Assembly: GCA_904063045.1 (NCBI GenBank)
Contig: CAJFCJ010000003.1
Location: forward strand, 1,798,001 to 1,862,000
Length of the DNA stretch: 64,000 bases
Direction of reading: 5' to 3'
DNA from: Dimorphilus gyrociliatus
Lineage: Eukaryota; Annelida; Polychaeta; Dinophilidae
Shown here: piece after piece, positions 25,503 to 42,331 of the stretch
Numbering within the stretch: the first letter of the stretch is position 1
How the letters are laid out: each line of letters starts with the position of its first letter
Position numbers and translations under genes: made by a program
The notes under the pieces: model-generated
What the model saw: only the letters and a program-made list of their open reading frames with translations
What the model was told of the DNA's origin: nothing
Databases searched by the model: none

Positions 25503-28500
25503 ATGTCAGATACAAGTACACATAAAAGTTTCGATAGTGACTTTCCTATACTGGGACTTCTGCCGAAGAAAGAAACGGGGGCTTGGCAATTTTTAAACAA
25601 ATATCCCGAATACGATGGAAAAAATGTCACCATAGGTATTTTAGATTCTGGAGTTGATCCAGGGGCGGCTGGATTACAAAAAACGCCTGATGGTCGTCCT
25701 AAGATAATTGATATAGTAGATGCTACTGGCTCTGGTGACGTTGATGTTTCCACTACAGTTGAGGCTGTTGATGGAACAATCACTGGTTTAAGTGGCAGAA
25801 AGTTGAAAATTCCAACATTTTGGACTAATCCTTCGAATGTTTATCATATTGGAATAAAATCGTCTCTTGATCTCTACCCTAAATTACTTAGAGAGCGACT
25901 GTCGACAGAATATAAGAAGAAGATTTGGGATCCTCAGCATAGGGAGAAGTTAGCTGAAGCTGTCAAAAAATTGGAAGACTTTGATCGTGAACCCTCCGTG
26001 GAACTCTCGCAGGAAGAAAGAGAAATTAGAGAAGATTTACAGCATCAGATAGATGTTTTGAATTCTACTGAAAAAAAATATAACTTTCCTCCAAAAATAT
26101 TTGACTGTGTTGTCTTTAACGATGGAAAAGTTTGGCGGTAATTAACCTTTATTGACTATACATAAATTCCACATGTATACATATGTATGTAATATAACTT
26201 TTTAGGGCTTGTATGGATACCAGCTGCATAGGGAAGTTGGAAGATTGCTCACTAATGGCATCATATTATGAGGAAAACCAGTATGCAACAATAAGTGCTT
26301 TAGGTACCTAAAATATCAAAAATAGGAAGTATGCTAAATATATTCTCTCTCAGATCAAATGAATTATAGTTTCAACATTTGGAATGATGGTAATGTGCTG
26401 GAAGTGGTCACAAATGCGGGATCCCATGGGACTCACGTAGCTTGTATTGCAGCCGGATATTTTGAACATGAACCAGAAAAAAATGGTATTGCTCCAGGAG
26501 CTCAAATTGTTGCAATAAAAATAGGAGACTCTAGATTAGGATCTATGGAAACTGGTACAGCCCTAATTCGAGCGATAATTCATTTGTCAAGAAAAGGTGT
26601 AAAATTGGCAAATTACAGTTATGGAGAGGGGTATTTGTGGCCCAATGCTGGTAGAATCAACGAGGTGATTGAAGAATCAGTTAGAGAGAATGGACTAGTC
26701 TTTGTATCATCTGCAGGGAATGATGGTCCTGCTTTAGGGACAGTTGGATCGCCAGGTGGGACATGTAGTTCAATTGTAAGTGTCGGTGCTTACGTTACTC
26801 CTGAAATGATGAAAGCTGAATACTCACTTCGAGAGTATCTTCCTCTAATGCATTATACATGGAGTTCTAGAGGTCCTGCTGCTGATGGTGCTCTAGGCAT
26901 TAGTATCTCTGCACCTGGAGGAGCAATAACTAGTGTCGCCAACTGGACACTAAAAGGTATTTCTAATATTTTAGTGACGTTAATTTGTCAATATTTTTAT
27001 TGAAGGCTCTGAACTAATGAATGGAACATCTATGTCGTCGCCGAATGCTTGTGGGTGTATTGCATTGATTATGAGCGCTTTAGCAGCCAAAGGGCGCCAT
27101 TGCAGTCCATATGAACTACGACGCGCTCTAGAATATTGCGCTATTAACGAGTCAAGTCAGAATTTCGACAAATTTGCAGCTGGTTTCGGAGTTGTTAAGG
27201 TGGAAAAAACATTTGACTATTTACATAACGTTTTGAGTCATAGAGATATTTTGATGGATATTAACTGGCATGTTTCGGTAACAATGCCAAAATCTGGTTC
27301 AAACTCACCAGGAAGAGGTATATTTATCCACGAGCCAAATCAGGCTTTTAAGCGCACTGAACACTTTGTTTACGTAAAACCTGAACTTCACGGCGAAGGC
27401 TTAGAAAAGGAAAAAATAAATTTGTCAGTCCATGCTCGATTGGTTTGTGAAGAATCTTATGTGAAATCGCCTTCCCATATTGAATTAATGAACACTGGTC
27501 GTGGATTTTATATTCAAGTAGATCCAACAGGACTAGAGACTGGATGCTACTTGACCGAGCTCAAAGCTTTTGATTGTGATAATGTAGAAAGGGGGCCATT
27601 ATGGCGTTTACCTATAACTGTCATAGTTCCTCGTAAAGTACCAAGCTGGAACTACAGTCAAGAAAACATTTCTTTCCAACCAGGAGAAATCCGTCGTCAC
27701 TTTTTCGTTGTTCCCATTGGCGCAAGCTACGTTGGTTAGTATATAAATTTTTTTCTAAAAGCCCGCCACACAATTTCTAAACTTTATCAAACAGAAGTCC
27801 AATTGACAAACACTTACGTGAACTTAAAAGAAAATCCTCACCAGCGTCATTTTGGGGTAGTAGCTATAAAAGAATTGGCTGATGGAGGAAGAAAGCGTAA
27901 AGCAAGACGATTTACAATAGCGGCAGGTGAAACTATAAAGCTACCTAATATTTTACGTCGAGTAGGTGTAAGGTTTAAGTGTGGCGGGCTAAAGCTTCGA
28001 TACCAAATTTGAATATTGTCAGTCAAGTTACTTGCAAACAGAGGTGAAAATTTCGTCAAACCACAAAGAAAATTCACTAAAAATGCTCCTTCATGCTGTA
28101 CAATTTCATAGTTTTTCAACAAAAAGATTATCACATTTTCTATCACTGAATCCGTTAGCAACGGCTGATGATAATTTTATTTTGATTAATGTAAGTTATA
28201 GCTCGCCACTCATCGACAAGGCTATGAATTTCAATAATGTTTTCATATACTTTAGGATAATTCAACAATTGAAATAACCATTGCTAGATGGTGGGCATCT
28301 TTGGGGAATGCTACTCTATCCTACTCCGTTCAATTTAGAGGAGTGATGCTGTCATCTAAATCATTTACTCTTCATGCTGGTGCGCCAGCCCTACCAATAG
28401 ATATTAAGTCATACTGTCCAAGAGCTGAAGAGATTTCACCTAACGTTACCCTGCGTTTTTGGGAGCAATCTCTCAAACCAAGCTCGTTTAAGATTAGAAC

Positions 28501-29824
28501 ATTGGATTCAATACGCGATTGTGTAGTCCCATACAAACGCCAAATTTATGGTTTGGAATTGATATATAAACTAAATATTGATCGCACGACCGACGTTGTC
28601 ATAAATTTTGCCCCACTTTCTTCTTTATTGTACGAAAGTGATTTGGAAAGTCAGTTGTGGATGCTTCATGACGCGGCCACAAAGGTGCATATTACGTCGG
28701 GTGATGCATTTCCCTCAGGTTATTCGAAAAAGTTAGACAAGGGTGACTATTTATTGCGTCTCCAAATTCGACATGAGAAGCAGGATATTCTCGAAAAGCT
28801 TAAAGATTTGACAGCAACAATACAGTTAAAACTTCATTCTAACATAACGTTAGATTTGTACTCAGATACGTCAGGCGCCTTGGTTAATTCTAGGAAATTT
28901 CCATCTTCAATTATTTTACCAGAAGGTGAAAGCTCAACTTTCTTTGCTGCTCCTCCTAATGATGAGAAAATATCAAAGAACAGTGGTCGTCTACTCGGAA
29001 GCCTTACCTTGTCACGAGATGAATCAATAAAAAAAGCTGTAAACTATCCCTTTTATTATGTAATCCCAAATGGTAAAAAAAATAACAAGAGCACACCTGA
29101 AAAAAGACTGTCGAATGAAGAGGCAAGTAAAATCTTGATGGAAGCTGAACGAGACTGTCGAATAGCTCACCTGCGAAAGCTTGAGGACCCATTACTTTAT
29201 TACAACGAATTATGCATAAAATATAATGACTATGTTCCTTTACATTTAAGTTACTTGCAAGGAGTAGAGGCTAATCCAAATGTTTCATCGGGACACATTA
29301 CAGATGTTTGTACGAAGGCTTTAGATTTGATAGACAAGAATGAGGTATTAATAAATATTGGTCTTAAAAATGATCAACGACCTGATGCTGCCCGAATAAA
29401 AGCTGACACTGAAACGAAAAAGCTGTGGTTGATTGAGCTTTATATAAAATTTTCAAGCAGTCTTTTGGATTCACTCGAGAAAGTAGATAACGATATACTA
29501 CGAATTGAAAATCAGAATTCTATTGAACTTATGAAGAGTCAGTTGCATCAAAGTATTCTAAATTTAATGTCTTTAAGCGATTCTTCACAGGACCAACAAA
29601 CAGGTCAAGTTATTGCTCGCTATGCTTCTTATAAAAGGCTTTATGGAAAGTCACTCAAAATTTTATTGAAGATATTTGAAGAAAGATGTGCTGGTCAAGA
29701 CTCAAATGATCTTGAAGTGAAAATCATTAGTCTTTGCAAAAAATGTGACTGGAATCATTTAGCAAATTATTATGAAGATTGGAGAGTCTATAAGCATCCT
29801 AAGGGGCCGTATAGACCTTTTTAA
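25503..29824 (+). CDS. TPP2: Tripeptidyl peptidase II
   Basis: Exons 25503-26137, 26206-26303, 26354-26956, 27006-27734, 28042-28190 and 28256-29824 sum to 1260 residues, close to the usual 1250. TPP2 is a giant cytosolic subtilisin-type serine peptidase that removes tripeptides from N-termini of oligopeptides downstream of the proteasome. The catalytic residues are Asp48 ([11 protein letters not shown]), His269 (GSHGTHVA) and Ser454 (NGTSMSSPN), with the oxyanion Asn in SSAGNDGP. The long insert between Asp and His that is typical of TPP2 is present, as is the large C-terminal part ([37 protein letters not shown]). An open frame extends upstream of 25503 but has no ATG, so this start is preferred. 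Four introns are about 50-70 nt; intron 4 is 307 nt and holds an inverted-repeat insertion. The 3' end converges on AGFG, 217 nt away. Confidence 0.95.
27760..27990. mobile_element. Inverted-repeat-bounded insertion in TPP2 intron 4 (MITE-like)
   Basis: A perfect 12-bp inverted repeat, AGCCCGCCACAC at 27760-27771 and its complement at 27979-27990, bounds 231 bp inside the one long TPP2 intron (27735-28041). Both sides are flanked by AAA, which could be a 3-bp target duplication but is weak in AT-rich DNA. Within it, a CAG acceptor at 27794 opens a frame in the right phase. This would replace the C-terminal half of TPP2 by about 72 residues (EVQLTNTY..., stop at 28010-28012). That frame has no homology to TPP2 or to a transposase that I recognise. 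A small non-autonomous DNA transposon is the simplest reading; an RNA stem within the intron is the alternative. Confidence 0.4.
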
Positions 29825-30041
29825 ACGTGCAATCATGTATTTGACAGCTTTGTAATTTTCTGAGAATACATTTCTTGAATCAATACAGCTAAATCGTTAA
29901 AAAATGTATTTAAAAATTAAATGAATAGCGATAAATACTAACACGCATGAATTTTTTAATCGGAAACTTTGGTGTTGTGGTTATTATTTTGGGATCGAGA
30001 ATATAGTTATTGTTCCATTGAGAATGAATATCTTAAAGACT

Positions 30042-31598
30042 TCACATGAACGGGTTAGTCGAATTAGTTGGTCTAGGATTTGAAGAGTTGTTAAAATTTT
30101 GCTGAAAGAATCATTTGGATAAAGTAGAGAAATTGATAAGGTATTTCAATTACCATAAACGGATTGGCTGAATTGCCGAATTGTTGAGGCTGTTGGGCCT
30201 GGTATGGCGTATTCCACTGAAAGTTGACATTGAAGTTTTGCTGCGACTGGATATTTGACATAAATGGGTTTGCACTTGGGATAGATGGGACTGACGGAAT
30301 TTGACTTGAGTTAAAAGGGTTAGCTGAAAATAAAACAAATGTTTTCCAATCTTACAATATGAAAAAAATTATAATGTAAAACTCACTAGCGTTTGTTGTA
30401 TTAAATGTTGATACAGTCTGATTATTAGTTTGAGGAGGAAAAGTACTACCATTATTAGCTCCAAATCCTCCAGGAGCAGAGTTAGAAACAGGAAAGGGAC
30501 CTGAATTTTGTGATGGAATGGTTGAAAAGTTGCCGAAAGTCGATGAATTTGTCCCACTAAAATTTGTTCCTCCGTTTCCATCCCAAGTAACGGATGATGT
30601 CGAACTGAATTCACTGTCTAAGGCTGCAAGTGCAGCGTATTTGTCGCTGGAAGTCATGTTCGGTTTAGTCAGATTTAGTACGTTATGAATATTTTTAGAT
30701 TCCGAAAAGGGTTGGATATTCGCAAGATTGGAAGTTTGCGTAGTGCTTTTGTCGTTAAAAGCGTCAAAATTAGCAAAATTGGCTTCAAACAAGGAGGATC
30801 CATTTGAAGCTAGTAAAAGTAAAAGTAGTGTAAGTTATTGTTCAACAATTGGTTATTTCAATTGAAGTGAACTAACGTGTAACAGATTCCTGCTCCTGCT
30901 GCATGACGGGCTTTGACGATGAGGTCTCCAATTGTGATTCCTGAAAGGGATCTTGCAGATCTGTGATTAAATTTGATGGCTTCTTAATATGATGAGAATT
31001 TATAGAGATGGAAGCTGGTGGAGGAGCTGAAATAGAAGGAAGGACTCTGCTTTGAGATATGGAGCTCTGAATTCCCCCTAACACATTTCTAGGTTTAAGT
31101 TCTCCTGATTTTTCAATAGAATTCATTCTTCGGGCCTCCTCATGAAAAGCTTCAGTTGGAGCTACATACCATCGTTTTTTTTCATATTTGTGAGTCATAA
31201 AATCTCTTAGTTTTTGTTCATCTTTGGTATTAGGCTCCATTGACTTATGAGCATCATACAAACCCAAATAAACTTTTCTGCAGAAATCGTTTCCTCTAGA
31301 CTTCAAAAATTCCATCTCTTCAGTTGTAAATGATGCCATTGAAATGGATTTTACACGATGAGGGGGGTTTAAGCCTCGCCTGTAACAAATTTAACATTCT
31401 ATATACAAGTTAGTTGGCATAAAAATTTTCTACATACACAGTTCCACTACATGCTGTACAAATAAAAGCCCCAATTGTCATATTGACGTAGGTTGGACCT
31501 CGTTGATTACAATCAAAACAATGCTTATTATGAGATAGAGCTGCCATTTCCCGCAACATTTTCAGGTGCTTTTCATCCTGTTTTCTCTTATTCGCCAT
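30042..31598 (-). CDS. AGFG1: ArfGAP with FG/NPF repeats (AGFG/Hrb family)
   Basis: Exons 31598-31438, 31379-30877, 30809-30387, 30323-30154 and 30101-30042 give 438 residues. AGFG proteins link Arf-GTPase regulation to clathrin-mediated endocytosis and bind EH-domain proteins such as Eps15. The start MANKRKQDEKHLKMLREM leads into the ArfGAP zinc finger CFDCNQRGP...CTAC (C-x2-C-x16-C-x2-C). SGTVRGLNPPHRVKSIS then spans the first splice, followed by KYEKKRWYV. The second half is low-complexity and rich in Asn, Ser, Phe and Pro, with ANFANFDAF and the SDKYAALAALDSEF motif. It ends in repeated NPF motifs (NPFNSS, NPFMSN, NPFM and a final NPFM before the stop), the ligands for EH domains. It is transcribed in tandem with BRWD, whose stop codon lies 303 nt before this gene's start. 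Confidence 0.93.
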
Positions 31599-31901
31599 CG
31601 TTAAAATATTACTAATTTGTATTTATGTTACTAAAAGAATAAATTTAGATAATTAGAGTGAATATAACAACTAGAATATATTCAGAGGAAATCTTCAAAA
31701 ATCACAGATACCATTTTGGATATGTCGCTTATGGGTTCTATGCAAATCTTTTTCTTGACTTTAAAAAAAATACAAGTTACAGGTGACACCACTGATGTTG
31801 GCGCCAAAAATGTGAAAGAACTTTTTGAGAACAACATCATATATTTTTTATTTTTTTACAGGTTAATAATGTCAATTGAGCAACAGCAGCTGTTAGCAGC
31901 G

Positions 31902-38806
<6,905 letters not shown>

Positions 38807-39810
38807 GTAATCACAGCAGGTGCTTTATTAAATACTCTGGGAAGGGATAAATCCCACTTTGAAAACCCTGGAATTCCGTACAAAAGCTTCTAGCGACATG
38901 TTGTATTCTTACGCGCCGCTTCGATGGTTTGCCATATGAAAAAAATAGTTCCCATGAAAATTCTTTTGTATCGCACTTAAATAATAATTAATTAAATAAA
39001 TTCATAGAATACTTCTTTAATTTTATTAAATTTCTTTTATTTATTTAAACCAATACTAATTATTATCATCAAGGATTTTAGGCAAAAAGACATTTTCCCC
39101 AGTCCTCAAAAATTTACGCGCTTTAATTTTTACCTAAACTACTAGACGTTCTGATAAGCTCAAATAGCCTTACATCAGTCAAATATATATATATATATAT
39201 ATATGTATTAGGTAAGCTTTCTTTTCTTACTTCAAACCATTGGTTACATAGAATTATAAATGAGTCCTTTCAGTACATTATTTTTTACGAAAGATTAATC
39301 TAAGCATCTTACGAGCGTTCTTAAAACCGAGCTTATAATATATTTTGTTCTAATTATAATAGTAATGAGGACAGAATTTCATTCCAATTATAATTCTCTT
39401 TACACAAGACTTGTGATTCTTTGACTGCGAGTATATAATGAATCTCTATTAGGACGGGTTATTTCTTTCCTTAATTTACTTATCACTTAAATTACCCCAA
39501 GGTAAATAGACCTAAACCAAATTTTTTTAACTGTTTAACTTTTCGATGATCATTTTCTTGGAGATGTACTTATTTTTATTGAGTATATGTTAATGCTGCA
39601 ACCAATAGCTGCCCCTTGATACAAATGGTCTGAGTCTATGCATAGTACCTCATTAGTGTTTGTCAGTGAGTAGTGGAGGTTTCAACTTCCGTTGGTCGTG
39701 TTCTAATATCTAAGCAGGTAAACTATAAATTTATTTCTTTTTGCAATGAATAAATAAATATACGAACTAACAGTTTATAGGAACATACAAGCTTTAAACA
39801 CAGAAGAATT
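38807..39810. other. Divergent intergenic region of BRWD and the peptide gene
   Basis: About 1 kb without conserved coding. It holds the BRWD promoter on the left and, on the right, a probable 5' untranslated exon of the peptide gene. That exon has TCAGT initiator-like bases at 39663-39667, a GCAG|GTAAAC donor after 39717 and a TTATAG acceptor before 39781. Confidence 0.45.
39183..39204. repeat. (AT)11 microsatellite
   Basis: Twenty-two bases of uninterrupted alternating A and T, in the intergenic region between BRWD and the peptide gene. Confidence 0.95.
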
Positions 39811-40062
39811 ATGTCTTCCATCACCTTATGGAGTTTGGTTTTTTTCTTATCTTTTATGATCTGTAGATCAGATGAAATCGATCAACGATTAATTAATTTA
39901 TCTAAATCTGATCATCTTAACAAGCGTCTTTGGATTGGAAGCTTACATGGCGGGCCATTGCCTGTGGCTTCTCGCTTATCCAGTATTCTATCTCAATTCC
40001 CAGAGTCATCAGAAAGTCTACCAAAGCCAGCACGATATTGGAAAATACGATATGGTCGTTAA
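39811..40062 (+). CDS. Small secreted, probably C-terminally amidated neuropeptide precursor
   Basis: An 83-residue precursor with a clear signal peptide (residues 1 to about 20, SLVFFLSFMIC). A dibasic KR lies at LNKR, and the protein ends exactly in ARYWKIRYGR. The final Gly-Arg is a standard amidation and trimming signal, so the expected product is a 42-residue peptide starting LWIGSLHGG and ending KIRY-amide. There are no cysteines. Proline-rich ESLPKPARYW comes before the amidated end. The layout of one long peptide at the C-terminus recalls NPF and some RYamide-type precursors. However, it lacks the RPRF/RPRY end of NPF and the FxxxRYamide pattern of RYamides, so I do not assign a family. 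A 5' untranslated exon (about 39664-39717) seems to be spliced to 39781. Product identity is open; the secretory and amidation signals are directly visible. Confidence 0.65.
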   Translation: MSSITLWSLVFFLSFMICRSDEIDQRLINLSKSDHLNKRLWIGSLHGGPLPVASRLSSILSQFPESSESLPKPARYWKIRYGR

Positions 40063-41306
40063 GTCGTGTTTGCTTAATTAACGCTATATACATGTTGTGA
40101 ATTAAATTAGCAAAATATACTTTTATGAGTTCAAAGTCAAAGAAATTTGAAAGACTTAATTTGGAAAGATTAGGATGTAAAGCTTACATATATCGTATAT
40201 ATTAATTTGTGTGATTGACAGTTATTTTTAAGATCCATATCCCTTCTACGTAAAGTTAACAGATCTTTTATCTTTTGATAATAAATGCTAATAGATAAAT
40301 CTTTAGGATAGTATTAAATGCAATAAGCTGTTAACAAATTAGGGAAGAAAGAGACGAAGATGACAGTGACTTTTATGAACTCAAGCTCATTAATGACTCT
40401 CACGTTGTTAAAATAAACAGTATCTTCAAGTAAAAACGTGATACAAATTCTGAAGTAAATCACAAAAAAATTGTTGAATTGAACATTTTAAGAATGAAAA
40501 TGTAGGCGATTTCTGTTTGAAATATCTACTTTTATGTCTTCATCTGCAAATTTGAGATTCGCATTTTACAGCTTTTTAGATTTCATTTATGATATATTTA
40601 TTTGTAATTTTCGATACCCTATTCTTGATATTTGTTGTAAATTCATACCTAAAGCAGGTTTTGTTTTAATATAACGTAGTTACCGTGAGATGATAGGAGC
40701 CTAGCAATCAGTCAGTTATTATAGCAATCTAAAAAATCCTTATGGATTTATATATTCACACTAAATAGATAATTAGAGCACGAAAACTCAGAAAGTGTTT
40801 CATTCTACTCTAATAAGATATTATTTAGAGGTAGAATAAGTACAAAGTAGATATCTTCAAAATAAGTATTTAGAATTGATCTAATTATCTTTATTGAAAG
40901 TTGTTTCTTTTAATATCGTAGATCTTTTAAACTGATTTATTGCTTCTTTCAAACATTTTCATTTGAGAAAGTTTGTTGATAGAGATAATATTCCAGAAAA
41001 CTGTGACAAATTTAATTCCGATAAACCTAGAATTACTGACTAGCAATAACTATACAATATACTAATTGTCATATTAAATAAAGTTGCTAATTATTCTTAT
41101 TCTCATAGGTTAATTAAAGTAGTACAACATGTGCAACTATCTACATATTATAGGAGTCATCAGTTTTCAATTCATTTCAATAGCAAAAATACTGTTTTTC
41201 CTAGTTAGGTACCAGGTAGGAACTTCTTTTGGGAATTTAGTATGGTGGCTACCACGGAATAGACTACTCTGCAAATGATATAGCGACATCTCATCGGGCC
41301 ACATTA
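40063..41306. other. Gene-less AT-rich stretch
   Basis: About 1.2 kb with no coding or RNA gene signal. It should hold the 3' UTR of the peptide gene and the promoter of the ankyrin gene. Confidence 0.45.
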
Positions 41307-42305
41307 ATGAGATTTTTTGGAATCGGGTATATTATGGATGTTGTATTTAACATTAATACTCCGCGATATCCTGACGACTCAATTGTCAAAGAATTGTTTA
41401 CTTTTGTTTATAATAATGATGAATCAAAAGTGAAAGAAAATATAATAGGGAATAATTCATCAAATTTCTATTTAAATAAATCCAAAAGAACGCTTCTACA
41501 TTTGGCCGCCAGTTCAGATACAAGAGTAAATGTATTATCAATTCTCCTCGATGCTGGAGCAGATGTCACGATGCGTGATGTATGGGGAAGTACTCCCTTG
41601 ATCGTTGCTATTATTCACAACGCAAAACAGTGTGTTACAGTTTTATTATCTTATGAGCAAACATTAAAATGCCTTTTGATTGGTGATAAAAACGGAAGGC
41701 TTCCCTTGCACTTTGCAGTTACGAACTCAGACGACATGTTGTTGAGAGTTTTGGGTAGAATGAACCCACAGGCACTTACAATAGAGGATAAAAGAAAACG
41801 AACGGTACTTGATTTAGCTGTTCTTTGTAAACAGAAAAAGATTGTTGAAACCTGTTTCAAACTTGCCAAGAAATATAAAATTAGCTTGAAAACATGGAAT
41901 GCAACCATTCAGGCTTGTAGGCAATCATCAGTTGAAATAATTAAAATTTTGCTTGAAGAAGGAAAAGTTGATTTTCATGAGTTGTACCTGGAAGTCTCTT
42001 CCTGCCCGATTTCATCTGAAGTAAGTAAATTACTAATGGTGGCTGATGGAACTGGCTTAGTTGCAAAATCCGTTCTAAGAGAGTCAAAGTATATGGCTAA
42101 ATTTGAAAATGAAGATTCACTTTATTTCGGATTATTATCAGGTCATATTTCACAAAAACACGTTCCATCTTTAAAGAACATTGTTATTTGGAAAATTCGG
42201 CAGTACTTAATGCCACTTCATGGAAATGTACTGAGAGCATGTTCTAGAATTGATAAAAATATTCTGCCATATCGTCTTATAAATATGTTATTATTACAAG
42301 AATAA
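41307..42305 (+). CDS. Ankyrin-repeat protein with a divergent SOCS-box-like C-terminus (ASB-like)
   Basis: An intronless 332-residue protein. Ankyrin repeats are visible: RTLLHLAASSDTRVNVLSIL with LDAGADVTMRD, then WGSTPLIVAIIHNAKQCVTV and NGRLPLHFAVTNSDDMLL, with weaker repeats after them. The last 50 residues (VPSLKNIVIWKIRQYL ... ILPYRLINMLLLQE) have the spacing of a SOCS box: a BC-box-like helix, then the LP..L..LL end. The usual Cys in the LCR of the elongin BC box is absent. ASB proteins are substrate adaptors of cullin-5 ubiquitin ligases; whether this one binds elongins is uncertain. A second in-frame Met at 41334 is an alternative start. The stop codon is inside an AATAAA (42301-42306), and PANK4 ends 26 nt further on, on the other strand. 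Confidence 0.6.
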   Translation: MRFFGIGYIMDVVFNINTPRYPDDSIVKELFTFVYNNDESKVKENIIGNNSSNFYLNKSKRTLLHLAASSDTRVNVLSILLDAGADVTMRDVWGSTPLIVAIIHNAKQCVTVLLSYEQTLKCLLIGDKNGRLPLHFAVTNSDDMLLRVLGRMNPQALTIEDKRKRTVLDLAVLCKQKKIVETCFKLAKKYKISLKTWNATIQACRQSSVEIIKILLEEGKVDFHELYLEVSSCPISSEVSKLLMVADGTGLVAKSVLRESKYMAKFENEDSLYFGLLSGHISQKHVPSLKNIVIWKIRQYLMPLHGNVLRACSRIDKNILPYRLINMLLLQE

Positions 42306-42331
42306 ATTGTTTGTTTTATGACATTTAAAAA

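Noticed and set aside
27847-28161. 104-codon minus-strand open frame in TPP2
   Set aside because: Antisense to TPP2 exon and intron sequence, with no homology; the plus-strand exon at 28042-28190 aligns with the TPP2 family.
39811-40062. Assignment of the peptide precursor to NPF or RYamide
   Set aside because: It ends in RYG-R, but the defining RPRF/RPRY or FxxxRY patterns and helix residues are missing.
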